Positions 1-6,993 of a stretch of 64,000 nt of DNA are shown piece after piece (position 1 is the first letter of the stretch; every line of letters begins with the position of its first letter). The notes below the pieces were generated by a model. It did not search any database. It was given only the letters and a program-made list of their open reading frames with translations, and was not told where the DNA came from. Origin of the DNA: an uncultured Bacilli bacterium (GTDB taxonomy: Bacteria; Bacillota_I; Bacilli_A; RF39; UBA660); NCBI GenBank assembly GCA_934131175.1, contig CAKOZD010000002.1:62001-126000 (forward strand), written 5' to 3'. Made by a program: the position numbers and the translations under genes.

Positions 1-1
1 A

Positions 2-121
2 AATATTAAAGAAAGAACTTCTATGCCATTTACGTCAAATGAGCAAATTATTACAATTAGTGAACCTCTTACTGTGGATATTATTAAAGGAGATATTCCT
101 GAGTATTATAAAACAAGCTAA
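2..121 (+). CDS. C-terminal end of a truncated gene, function unknown
   Basis: An open frame enters from the left edge and stops at TAA 119-121, giving 39 residues that end in GDIPEYYKTS. The 5' part lies outside the window, so the start and family cannot be judged. It reads in the same direction as the YutD-like gene that begins 32 bases later and may share its transcript. I do not recognise the tail. Confidence 0.5.
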   Translation, partial: NIKERTSMPFTSNEQIITISEPLTVDIIKGDIPEYYKTS

Positions 122-153
122 TTTGTGCTATAATTTATTTGTGAGGTAATTGT

Positions 154-432
154 ATGAAAAAGATTGTAATAAATGATATTGAATATGAAATCATCAGAAA
201 TGATAAAGATTGTATAAATAAGGAAGAACTTGAAGAAAAAATAACTGATTATTTTGATGAATTTGATTATATTATGGGTGATTTTGCTTATGATAAAGTT
301 AGGTTAAAAGGATATTACAATTCTGATAATAAGATGGCTAAAAAAATCAATGATATCAAGTATTTAGATGATTATATTGCAAATTATTGTAGTTATGGTG
401 CACGTATTTTCTTGCTCAAGAAATTAAAATAA
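154..432 (+). CDS. YutD-like protein
   Basis: A 92-residue cytoplasmic protein with no membrane segment. The central stretch FDYIMGDFAYDKVRLKGYY followed by a C-terminal Tyr/Cys segment (IANYCSYGARIF) resembles the YutD family of Firmicutes, whose members carry a similar DYI.GD...RLKGF core. The biochemical role of YutD is not established. It starts at ATG behind GTGAGGTAA and is followed by the DUF1292 gene 67 bases downstream. The family call is from memory of the motif, so it is moderate; that the gene is real is more certain. Confidence 0.65.
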   Translation: MKKIVINDIEYEIIRNDKDCINKEELEEKITDYFDEFDYIMGDFAYDKVRLKGYYNSDNKMAKKINDIKYLDDYIANYCSYGARIFLLKKLK

Positions 433-499
433 AATACTTGTAATTATCCTAAAATATGTTAGAATTATATTATATGAATAATAAAGGGAGGATTTTTAC

Positions 500-775
500 A
501 TGGAAAATCAAGAAATCGAAAAGAAAATGATGTCAATAGTTGCAGAAGATGGTTCAATTGAAGAAGTTGAAGTTATTTTAGCTTTTGAGTTCAAAGATAC
601 TAAGAAAGAATATGTTATTTATACAAAAAATGAAAAAGATGAAAATGAAAATGTTACAGTTTATGTATCAAACGTTGACCGTTCATCTGGAGAACCTAAG
701 TTAATTGGTGTTGACGATGATGAAGAGTGGAATAGAGTAAAAGATGTTTTACGTGAATTATCAAAAGCAGAATAA
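500..775 (+). CDS. DUF1292 family protein (YrzB-like)
   Basis: A 91-residue acidic protein that fits DUF1292: a beta-rich segment (DGSIEEVEVILAFEF), a conserved EYVIYTKN segment, and a C-terminal helix (EEWNRVKDVLRELSKAE). YrzB-type proteins are widespread in Firmicutes, often beside ruvX/yrrK, and their function is unknown. The start ATG follows AAAGGGAGGA at a good distance. A possible promoter (TTGTAA at 438, TAGAAT at 460, 16-base spacer) lies upstream. The coiled-coil gene follows 20 bases later, suggesting one operon. Confidence 0.8.
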   Translation: MENQEIEKKMMSIVAEDGSIEEVEVILAFEFKDTKKEYVIYTKNEKDENENVTVYVSNVDRSSGEPKLIGVDDDEEWNRVKDVLRELSKAE

Positions 776-795
776 CATGAGGAGGTTAATGTCTT

Positions 796-3054
796 ATGAT
801 GGTAGATAAGATTGATTTATTGGACAATGATTATAATTTAGTTTCTAGGGAAGCAAGTCCAAGACAAATAAAGACTAGAAGCAAATCATTTAGTTCAATT
901 AGTGGTGTTTTTACTAAGTTTAGGATTTCTCGTTTAGAGAAAAAATTGGAAAAATCAAGAAAAAGTTTTGTAAATCAAAAAATTCATAAAAATTTAGGCG
1001 ATTCATCTGTAGTTAGAAAAACTGAGAAAGATATTGAGAAAAAGGCAAAGGCAATTGCTAAGATAGAAGAGAAAATTATGATTCTTTCTAAGGAAGATGT
1101 TCCAACAAATTATGTTGAAAATAGAGCAATTAAGTTGAGAAAGAATATGATGAGCAATTTAAGTCATAACTCATCTATGGCATATTCATTAGGAATAAAG
1201 ACTAAGGCTGATGAAGCAAAAGCAATCGATAAGATTTTTAATGAAAATACTGTTTTACCTGTTAATGAGAGAGTAAGGGAATCTGAATTAGAAGATGTTG
1301 AGGATGTTGAAGACCAAGAAGATGTTCAGGCAGAAACACCAGAGAGTATTATGAGTCGTGAAAGTGAAGAAATTGGTAAAAGTGTATCAAATATCTTAGA
1401 TGAAGATGCATCAAAAGAATCAGATGTTGCTGATGAAAAAGATGTTGATGCAGTTGAAAAAGATGAAGTTTCTTCTGAAGAAAGTGATAAAGCAGTTAGT
1501 GAACCTGTTGTTGAATCTGAACAAATCCCAGATATTTCAACTTTTATGAAAGATATTGATTTAAATGTTGATACATATAAGGATTCAACAAATATTAATC
1601 CTGCTATAGATGAAAACGAATCTAGAGAGCATATTGAGGTTGTTCCAACAGATATAGATAGAGATGCAATAAAGAGTTCAATTGATGATCAGTTTGAAAA
1701 TATTGCTAAGAGTGATGATAATATGCAAGAAGAAACAATTACCAATGCTGGAAGACCAAATGTAGAAGATGGTTTTAATAATGTTGATAATGGTGCTATG
1801 TTCGTTTCTCCAGAAACAGTTAAAAGTGTAGTTGGAACAGGTTCTAAAATTGATATTGATACAGATGAGCCAAAGAGTATTAGTCCAGAAGAAGTTAGAG
1901 CTGTTTTAGATGGTAAATTTGATGAAGTAGAAAATACTGAAGAAGAAGATAAGATTGACACACATCTTGATGTTAAAAGTATTGAAGAAACAATAAGCGA
2001 TGCTTTGAGTAAACTAGATGAAGAAGAACAAAATAAAGATTTAGATGATGAGATGAGTTTTGAAGATGTTCATGAAGATGTAGAAGATGCTATAAATGAA
2101 AGAAATAAGATTTCTTCTAATGAGAGTCATGCAGCAAGAATAAATGAATTTGATGAAGATGGAAATAAGAAACAGAAGTTTAACTATGTTCCTATGACTG
2201 ATGAAGAGATTAAAGCAGCACAAGAAAATATCGAATATGAAAAGTATGAAAATCCTGCTTTTAAAGAAGAAAAACATTTACCAAATGAAATAAAATTGAA
2301 TTATCCTAAAATTAGATTTGAAGATATTTTTGTACCGGTTAATAAAGATGAAGATTACAAAATTGAAAGTGAAGATGTAGTAGAAGAAGAGAAACAAGAA
2401 ATCGTTCCTGTAAATGATAATATTCGTGGTGAAGTAGTTGTTGTACCAGAGAGAAAAGTTCAATTACCAATGGTTGTTGAAGAAAATAAGGAAGATGAAC
2501 AGGTGGTTACTTCAGAAGATGTACAAGAGGCTGAAGAAGAACCAATTGAAGAATATACATTCGATACTTCAAAAGATGATAAGAAGTCTGTTTCTAACGA
2601 TGAGGAAGATTTATCATTTGATTTTTCAAATACATCTGCAAATGAGATTGATGGTATTATCGATAAGTTGGGTACTAAGAGTCAATTTGATGCACTAAAA
2701 GCTCGTGTTGAGCAATTAAGAAAACAACAAATAGAACAAAGAAGAAGAGAAGAAGAAGCAAGAAAAGCTGCAGAAGAGGCTGCAAGAGTTGCTGAAGAAG
2801 AGAAAAAACGTTATAATGAAAGCATTGAAAAAAATAATCAAAGCTTAGAATTGTTTAAGAGTTTTATCGAAGCTCTAGAAGAAGATAATGAAAGAACTAA
2901 GCAAAGAACTCAAGCTTTTGAAGAAACAAAAGAGATGGAAAATAGATTTGCTGAGGATCAACGAGTTAAAGCAGAACAAGCATTAGCAATGGTTGATGAA
3001 ATAAATTCTATTATTGGTCCAGTAGCAGAAAATGTTAGCGTAGTAAAGAGATAA
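796..3054 (+). CDS. Large acidic coiled-coil protein, function unknown
   Basis: A 752-residue protein without signal peptide or membrane segment. Residues 1-110 are basic and helical, with many Lys/Arg. Residues about 150-590 are extremely rich in Asp, Glu, Ser and Val and look disordered. Residues about 625-735 form a charged coiled coil containing EQLRKQQIEQRRREEEARK. The tail is again helical. The start ATG at 796 follows GAGGAGGT; an ATG at 789 is out of frame. The basic-acidic-coil layout suggests a scaffold or nucleoid/cytoskeleton-associated protein, but that is inference only. The terminator stem includes its stop codon. Confidence 0.85.
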   Translation: MMVDKIDLLDNDYNLVSREASPRQIKTRSKSFSSISGVFTKFRISRLEKKLEKSRKSFVNQKIHKNLGDSSVVRKTEKDIEKKAKAIAKIEEKIMILSKEDVPTNYVENRAIKLRKNMMSNLSHNSSMAYSLGIKTKADEAKAIDKIFNENTVLPVNERVRESELEDVEDVEDQEDVQAETPESIMSRESEEIGKSVSNILDEDASKESDVADEKDVDAVEKDEVSSEESDKAVSEPVVESEQIPDISTFMKDIDLNVDTYKDSTNINPAIDENESREHIEVVPTDIDRDAIKSSIDDQFENIAKSDDNMQEETITNAGRPNVEDGFNNVDNGAMFVSPETVKSVVGTGSKIDIDTDEPKSISPEEVRAVLDGKFDEVENTEEEDKIDTHLDVKSIEETISDALSKLDEEEQNKDLDDEMSFEDVHEDVEDAINERNKISSNESHAARINEFDEDGNKKQKFNYVPMTDEEIKAAQENIEYEKYENPAFKEEKHLPNEIKLNYPKIRFEDIFVPVNKDEDYKIESEDVVEEEKQEIVPVNDNIRGEVVVVPERKVQLPMVVEENKEDEQVVTSEDVQEAEEEPIEEYTFDTSKDDKKSVSNDEEDLSFDFSNTSANEIDGIIDKLGTKSQFDALKARVEQLRKQQIEQRRREEEARKAAEEAARVAEEEKKRYNESIEKNNQSLELFKSFIEALEEDNERTKQRTQAFEETKEMENRFAEDQRVKAEQALAMVDEINSIIGPVAENVSVVKR

Positions 3055-3070
3055 TATTATCTCTTTTTTT
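3045..3070 (+). terminator. Rho-independent terminator overlapping the stop codon
   Basis: AAAGAGATA pairs with TATCTCTTT (3058-3066) and is followed by a T run. The stop TAA at 3052-3054 lies inside the stem, so translation and termination overlap. Confidence 0.8.
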
Positions 3071-3083
3071 TCATATAATTTTA

Positions 3084-3962
3084 TTGGGTGATGATATTAT
3101 ATTTTCTTTTATATGTGATAATTATTTTTTTTCAAAAGATGCATTTAATTATATTGTCGATAATAGATTATTTATTTCTTCTAACAATAAGCTTTATTTT
3201 GTAGAAGAATTAAATAATTTGGAACAAATTGATTTATTAAATAATTACAAGGTAAATTTGAATGATTATTATAAGATTGTTTGCACTAAATATGAAGACT
3301 ATAAATTTTTATATAAAAATAAATATTATGTTGTTCTTGAATATAAAGAATTTTCATTAGATTTATATCAATTAATAATAAATGACAAAAAAAATGTAGT
3401 TAGTAGTGGTAAAATCGATTGGCGAGAAAAATGGATTAATAGAAGTGAGTATATAATGAATATGTATTCTTCTTATAGAAATAAAAATAAAGTTATAGAT
3501 AATAGCATTGACTATTATTTTGGACTATTAGAGTCCTCCATTTGCTATTTAAATGGATTTGATTATGAGAATGTTAATTTGTATGTTCAGCATGCTAAAA
3601 TGTCTTATTTTGACTATTTTAATCCCTTTAATATTAGAATTGATGTGAAAGAACGAGATTTTAGTAATTTTCTTAAATATATATTTTTTGATAATAAATA
3701 CAATGAAGGTGATGTTAGAAATATTATTGAAACCAATATAAAAAACTATGATTTTAATTTGGTTGTTGCAAGATTAATATATCCTGATTATTATTTTGAT
3801 TTGTTTGACGATTATTTAATTAATAATGATGATAAAATATTAGATTCAATTGAAAAGATAGTAAATAGAGTAGATGAGTATGAAAAGTATGTTTATATGA
3901 TTTGTAACTATGTTAAATCAAATATACAAATAAAAAACGTAGACTATCTTAATCTACGTTAA
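3084..3962 (+). CDS. Hypothetical protein with uncertain, possibly ATT, start
   Basis: A frame of about 290 residues rich in Tyr, Asn, Asp and Phe, with no recognised domain, signal peptide or clear membrane segment. The only standard in-frame start near the 5' end is TTG at 3084, which has no ribosome binding site. A good site, GGTGA at 3087-3091, lies inside the frame, and the codon four bases after it is ATT at 3096. Elsewhere in this window GGTGA sits four bases before ATG (at 32224 and 37481). The real start may therefore be ATT 3096 or ATA 3099. The 3' end overlaps the convergent nfu gene by 14 bases. Confidence 0.7.
   Translation: MGDDIIFSFICDNYFFSKDAFNYIVDNRLFISSNNKLYFVEELNNLEQIDLLNNYKVNLNDYYKIVCTKYEDYKFLYKNKYYVVLEYKEFSLDLYQLIINDKKNVVSSGKIDWREKWINRSEYIMNMYSSYRNKNKVIDNSIDYYFGLLESSICYLNGFDYENVNLYVQHAKMSYFDYFNPFNIRIDVKERDFSNFLKYIFFDNKYNEGDVRNIIETNIKNYDFNLVVARLIYPDYYFDLFDDYLINNDDKILDSIEKIVNRVDEYEKYVYMICNYVKSNIQIKNVDYLNLR
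3931..3960 (-). terminator. Terminator of the nfu gene, inside the convergent gene
   Basis: AACGTAGA (3936-3943) pairs perfectly with TCTACGTT (3953-3960). On the minus strand the stem is followed by TTTTTT. It lies within the coding ends of both convergent genes. Confidence 0.75.
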
Positions 3963-4203
3963 TTACTTCTGTAACTTCAGGTATTTCTGTTATTATCATT
4001 TCTTCAATACCTTCTTTTAGTGTTACATCGATTAATGAACATCCAGCACATGCTCCAATTAATTTTACATATACTTTTGAATCCTCATATTTAATAAATT
4101 CGATATCTCCGCCGTCGCCTATTAAATAGGGACGTATTTTATCAATCATTGAAATGATTTTTAATGTGATATCATCTTTGTTTTTATTCTTCATTTTCGT
4201 CAC
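3949..4203 (-). CDS. nfu: NifU C-terminal-like iron-sulfur scaffold protein
   Basis: An 84-residue stand-alone Nfu domain. The IRPYLIGDGGDIEFI segment and the CAGC motif (GACAGCSLIDVTLKEGIEE) are the hallmarks of this family, in which the two cysteines bind a transferable Fe-S cluster. Such proteins pass clusters to apo-enzymes in the cytoplasm. No suf or isc genes are in the window. On the minus strand the ATG is preceded by GGTGACG. It is convergent with, and overlaps, the preceding hypothetical gene. Confidence 0.9.
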   Translation of the reverse strand: MTKMKNKNKDDITLKIISMIDKIRPYLIGDGGDIEFIKYEDSKVYVKLIGACAGCSLIDVTLKEGIEEMIITEIPEVTEVINVD

Positions 4204-4284
4204 CTGTTAAAATTATAACTTATTTTGAAATTTTAGTAAACAAAATCGTTATATGTATGTTATAATGAATGCAGGGAGTATTTT

Positions 4285-4650
4285 ATGAATAAATATAATA
4301 TAGGAGATGTTATTACTGGAAAAGTCACAGGAATAGAAAAGTATGGTATATTTTTATCTTTGCCTGATGGTTCTAGTGGACTAATTCATATATCAGAGAT
4401 ATCAAATCAATTTGTTAGAAATGTGTCTGACTATGCTTCTATTGGTGATTCCCTTGAAGCTAAAGTAATAGGTTTTGATGATAATAATCACTATAAATTA
4501 AGTTTTAAAAGTCTCCAACAAAAGAAAATTACTAAGAAAAGAGAAAAAATAGTAGAGACATCTAAAGGTTTTTCTACCTTAAATAGTATGCTAAATCAAT
4601 GGATTGATGAGCAAAAAAAATTAAATTTTAAAAAAAATAAAAAAAATTAA
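4285..4650 (+). CDS. S1 RNA-binding domain protein (CvfD/YugI-like)
   Basis: A 121-residue protein with one S1/OB-fold domain at residues 4-75: the opening GDVITGKVTGIEKYGIFLSL, the LIHISEIS core, and GDSLEAKVIGFD. A basic tail, ending in Lys/Asn repeats, follows. Small S1 proteins of this kind (YugI, CvfD, general stress protein 13) bind RNA and associate with ribosomes in Firmicutes. The start ATG is preceded by CAGGGAG. The gene is monocistronic and is followed by the tRNA operon promoter. Confidence 0.85.
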   Translation: MNKYNIGDVITGKVTGIEKYGIFLSLPDGSSGLIHISEISNQFVRNVSDYASIGDSLEAKVIGFDDNNHYKLSFKSLQQKKITKKREKIVETSKGFSTLNSMLNQWIDEQKKLNFKKNKKN

Positions 4651-4659
4651 TAAATTGTG

Positions 4660-4688
4660 TTGACAAATTGAATATAAGTTGGTAATAT
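4660..4688 (+). promoter_or_regulatory. Promoter of the tRNA operon
   Basis: A perfect TTGACA at 4660-4665 and TAATAT at 4683-4688 are separated by 17 bases. The first tRNA starts 22 bases after the -10 box. Confidence 0.85.
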
Positions 4689-4710
4689 TAATGATGTCAA
4701 CTGATTTGAC

Positions 4711-4787
4711 GGGCGATTAGCTCAGTTGGTTAGAGCACCTGCCTTACAAGCAGGGGGTCACAGGTTCGAGTCCTGTATCGCCCACCA
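4711..4787 (+). tRNA. tRNA-Val (TAC)
   Basis: A full cloverleaf: acceptor GGGCGAT/ATCGCCC, anticodon loop CTTACAA giving anticodon TAC, T-arm with TTCGAGT, and an encoded CCA end. First gene of the operon. Confidence 0.97.
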
Positions 4788-4790
4788 TTT

Positions 4791-4866
<76 letters not shown>

Positions 4867-4872
4867 TTTTAT

Positions 4873-4957
4873 GGAGAGGTAGCGAAGTGGCTAAACGCGA
4901 CAGACTGTAAATCTGTTCTCATCGAGTTCGATGGTTCGAATCCATCTCTCTCCACCA
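4873..4957 (+). tRNA. tRNA-Tyr (GTA)
   Basis: A class II tRNA with a long variable arm. Acceptor GGAGAGG/TCTCTCC, anticodon loop CTGTAAA giving GTA, encoded CCA. G34 tRNAs such as this are substrates for queuosine, relevant to the Qng1 homologue at 36509. Confidence 0.96.
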
Positions 4958-4967
4958 CTTTTGAGTT

Positions 4968-5042
4968 TGCCTCGTAGCCAAGTGGTAAGGCATCAGACTT
5001 TGACTCTGACATGCGTTAGTTCGAATCTAACCGAGGCAGCCA
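4968..5042 (+). tRNA. tRNA-Gln (TTG)
   Basis: Acceptor TGCCTCG pairs with CGAGGCA, discriminator G, encoded CCA. The anticodon loop CTTTGAC gives TTG. Confidence 0.96.
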
Positions 5043-5055
5043 TTTTTATTGATAT

Positions 5056-5131
5056 GATCTGTTAGCTCAGTTGGTAGAGCATTTGACTTTTAATCAAAGG
5101 GTCATGAGTTCGAATCTCATACAGGTCACCA
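5056..5131 (+). tRNA. tRNA-Lys (TTT)
   Basis: Acceptor GATCTGT pairs with ACAGGTC (one T-G pair). The anticodon loop CTTTTAA gives TTT, and CCA is encoded. Confidence 0.96.
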
Positions 5132-5136
5132 TTGTT

Positions 5137-5225
5137 GCCTGAGTGGCGGAATTGGTAGACGCACAGGACTTAAAATCCTGCGAGAATCAACCCTCGTGCC
5201 GGTTCAAGTCCGGCCTTAGGCACCA
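5137..5225 (+). tRNA. tRNA-Leu (TAA)
   Basis: A class II tRNA of 89 bases with a long variable arm. The anticodon stem CAGGA/TCCTG encloses CTTAAAA, giving TAA. CCA is encoded. Confidence 0.96.
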
Positions 5226-5236
5226 TTTAAAAATTT

Positions 5237-5260
5237 AACTCAATATTTATTTATTGAGTT
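5237..5260 (+). other. Hairpin between tRNA-Leu and tRNA-Ser
   Basis: AACTCAATA (5237-5245) and TATTGAGTT (5252-5260) form a perfect 9-bp stem with a 6-base loop. No T run follows, so it is not a typical terminator. It is inside the tRNA transcript and may be a processing signal. Confidence 0.5.
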
Positions 5261-5263
5261 TAT

Positions 5264-5356
5264 GGAGGAATACCCAAGCCTGGTTGAAGGGACCGGTCTT
5301 GAAAACCGGAAGGTCGTGCAAGCGGCGCTAGGGTTCGAATCCCTATTCCTCCGCCA
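5264..5356 (+). tRNA. tRNA-Ser (TGA)
   Basis: A class II tRNA of 93 bases with a long variable arm. Anticodon stem CCGGT/ACCGG encloses CTTGAAA, giving TGA. CCA is encoded. Confidence 0.96.
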
Positions 5357-5363
5357 TTTATAT

Positions 5364-5440
5364 CGCGGGATGGAGCAGTTAGGTAGCTCGTTGGGCTCAT
5401 AACCCGAAGGTCGGAGGTTCGAATCCTTCTCCCGCAACCA
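5364..5440 (+). tRNA. Initiator tRNA-fMet (CAT)
   Basis: The first base C faces A at the end of the acceptor stem (CGCGGGA/TCCCGCA), and the anticodon stem carries the GGG/CCC pairs flanking CTCATAA. Both are hallmarks of the initiator. CCA is encoded. Confidence 0.96.
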
Positions 5441-5458
5441 ATTTATTTAATTTATTAT

Positions 5459-5535
5459 GGTTCCTTGGTGCAGCTGGTTAACACGTCTGCCTGTCACGCA
5501 GAAGATCGCGGGTTCGAGTCCCGTAGGAACCGCCA
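5459..5535 (+). tRNA. tRNA-Asp (GTC)
   Basis: Acceptor GGTTCCT/AGGAACC, anticodon loop CTGTCAC giving GTC, encoded CCA. Another G34 tRNA that could carry queuosine. Confidence 0.97.
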
Positions 5536-5538
5536 TAT

Positions 5539-5614
5539 GGCTTCATAGCTCAGTCGGTAGAGCAAGGGACTGAAAATCCCTGTGTCGCTGGTTCGATTCC
5601 CGCTGGAGCCACCA
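5539..5614 (+). tRNA. tRNA-Phe (GAA)
   Basis: Acceptor GGCTTCA pairs with TGGAGCC (with a G-T pair). The anticodon loop CTGAAAA gives GAA, and CCA is encoded. Its uncharged form is the expected ligand of the pheS T-box at 23216. Confidence 0.96.
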
Positions 5615-5667
5615 TTTTAATTAAGACAACTAAATGTTATATGTGCTGTAGCTGAACAACATGTCTT

Positions 5668-5744
5668 GCGCTCGTAGCTCAGTTGGATAGAGTGTTTGGC
5701 TACGAACCAAAAGGTCAGGGGTTCGAATCCCTTCGGGCGCACCA
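5668..5744 (+). tRNA. tRNA-Arg (ACG)
   Basis: Acceptor GCGCTCG/CGGGCGC, anticodon loop CTACGAA giving ACG (A34 normally becomes inosine), encoded CCA. A 53-base spacer without an obvious gene precedes it. Confidence 0.96.
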
Positions 5745-5749
5745 GTTAT

Positions 5750-5826
5750 CGGGAAGTGGCTCAACTTGGTAGAGCACTTGGTTTGGGACCAAGGGGTTGC
5801 AGGTTCAAATCCTGTCTTCCCGACCA
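5750..5826 (+). tRNA. tRNA-Pro (TGG)
   Basis: Acceptor CGGGAAG/CTTCCCG, anticodon loop TTTGGGA giving TGG, encoded CCA. Last gene of the array; the terminator begins 11 bases later. Confidence 0.96.
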
Positions 5827-5836
5827 ATAAGAAATA

Positions 5837-5861
5837 AACGTTGAATTATCAACGTTTTTTT
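5837..5861 (+). terminator. Terminator of the tRNA operon
   Basis: AACGTTGA and TCAACGTT form a perfect 8-bp stem with loop ATTA, followed by seven T residues in all. Confidence 0.9.
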
Positions 5862-5949
5862 GTTTGGCCGGAGTAACAATCTTTTTCTGCATCCCCTTGC
5901 TCTCAAACGTAATTGTACCAATTAATTTAAATTACTTATCTGGTGCCCC

Positions 5950-6723
5950 TTAATTGATTCTCACATATTTTATATATAGCTTTTCTATATTTACTTCATC
6001 AATTTCAAAACTTGTCCCATGGTCATGAATTTGACCTTTTTTTGGTCCGTCTCTATATATACCAATTTTTAGTTTAACTCTTATTGTTCCATCTTTTATT
6101 AAATCAATAAATGTACGTTCATTCTTTAGTCTATAAAAGTCATAATTATAATACTTATAGAAGTCTATGTTGTTTCTTGCATATTTTATTGCATTTACTA
6201 CTAATAAATAACTTAATTTCTTTTGTAATCTTTCATATAACTCATATATATTCCAGTACGCTATTTCTTCTTTTAAAATATTATTTTTATAATATACTGA
6301 AATATATAATTTTTCTTTTTTTATTGTCAGTTTAAAATAATATCTATTTCCTATTAATGTTTTACTAGTATAATATATTTCATTTTGTAAAACTTTTTTG
6401 TTTCTTAATATTTTATCTGGGTATCCATATTTTTGCACAAGTCTTTTTATTTCATTTTCATTAGAATCATTATGAGGTGTTAAGTTAAAAAGAGTAGTAT
6501 ATGATTTACTGCCATATTTTTTTGCTTTAATCTCAAAATGTTTATAATCTGGCAGTGATTTTCTGTCCTCTTCCTTATCTAATAATGTTTCTAGTGTTTT
6601 ACCTATTCCAGTAGGTCCTTTTCTTACACTTTTGTGCCATCCAGCACATTTGATTTTAAATAATTTTTTATTTAGTTCAATTATTTCACTTTCTATTTCT
6701 TTGTCTACATTTGTTGTGTACAT
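5950..6723 (-). CDS. MvaI/BcnI-family restriction endonuclease-like protein
   Basis: A 257-residue protein whose N-terminal part carries the KGPTGIGKTLETLL segment typical of MvaI/BcnI-type endonucleases. It is followed by the PD-(D/E)xK core: Asp59, then Glu64-Ile-Lys66 in FEIKAKK, and the FNLTPH strand. The enzymes of this family are monomeric, related in fold to MutH, and cut CC-containing pseudopalindromes. The C-terminal half holds GTSFEIDEVNIEKLYIKYV. The start is ATG 6723 behind AAAGGAG. No methyltransferase gene lies beside it, so it is an orphan directly downstream of a tRNA array. Activity and specificity cannot be read from the sequence. Confidence 0.75.
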   Translation of the reverse strand: MYTTNVDKEIESEIIELNKKLFKIKCAGWHKSVRKGPTGIGKTLETLLDKEEDRKSLPDYKHFEIKAKKYGSKSYTTLFNLTPHNDSNENEIKRLVQKYGYPDKILRNKKVLQNEIYYTSKTLIGNRYYFKLTIKKEKLYISVYYKNNILKEEIAYWNIYELYERLQKKLSYLLVVNAIKYARNNIDFYKYYNYDFYRLKNERTFIDLIKDGTIRVKLKIGIYRDGPKKGQIHDHGTSFEIDEVNIEKLYIKYVRIN

Positions 6724-6914
6724 CAAATTTCTCCTTTCAATATATTATTAAGAATTTTTTTAACTTTTATTGAAAAAAATAAAAATTTATAATCAACTTG
6801 TTATGTAATTTTGTTTATACTTTGAAATTTATAGTTATATAAATTTTTTCTTCAATAACAGTTTTATTTATTCTATTGTATTTTCGATACTTCTATTTTA
6901 AATAAATATAAAAA

Positions 6915-6949
6915 GAAATAATTCTGTCAGTTAGAATTATTCTTTTTTA
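6915..6949. terminator. Hairpin with T runs on both strands
   Basis: AATAATTCT (6917-6925) pairs with AGAATTATT (6933-6941). T-rich stretches follow on either strand. On the minus strand it would end the transglutaminase-like gene. The rest of 6724-6993 holds only the upstream region of the nuclease gene. Confidence 0.6.
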
Positions 6950-6993
6950 TTTAACAAATTTCTATTACTAATTTATTAGTTTTTTTATTAATT

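Noticed and set aside
1689..2463. Several minus-strand open frames inside the large coiled-coil gene
   Set aside because: They mirror the biased Glu/Asp codons of the real gene, lack ribosome binding sites and look like Ser/Phe-rich shadows.
5240..5827. Open frames on the minus strand across the tRNA array, with peptides such as RDSNPS and GFEPATPWS
   Set aside because: They are the reverse complements of tRNA T-arms and anticodon arms, a well-known source of false proteins.
5862..5949. A short stretch after the tRNA array, somewhat richer in GC, with GGTGCC resembling a tRNA 3' end in reverse
   Set aside because: Only seven bases match a tRNA end and no direct repeat of the tRNA-Pro 3' end was found, so an attachment site cannot be supported.
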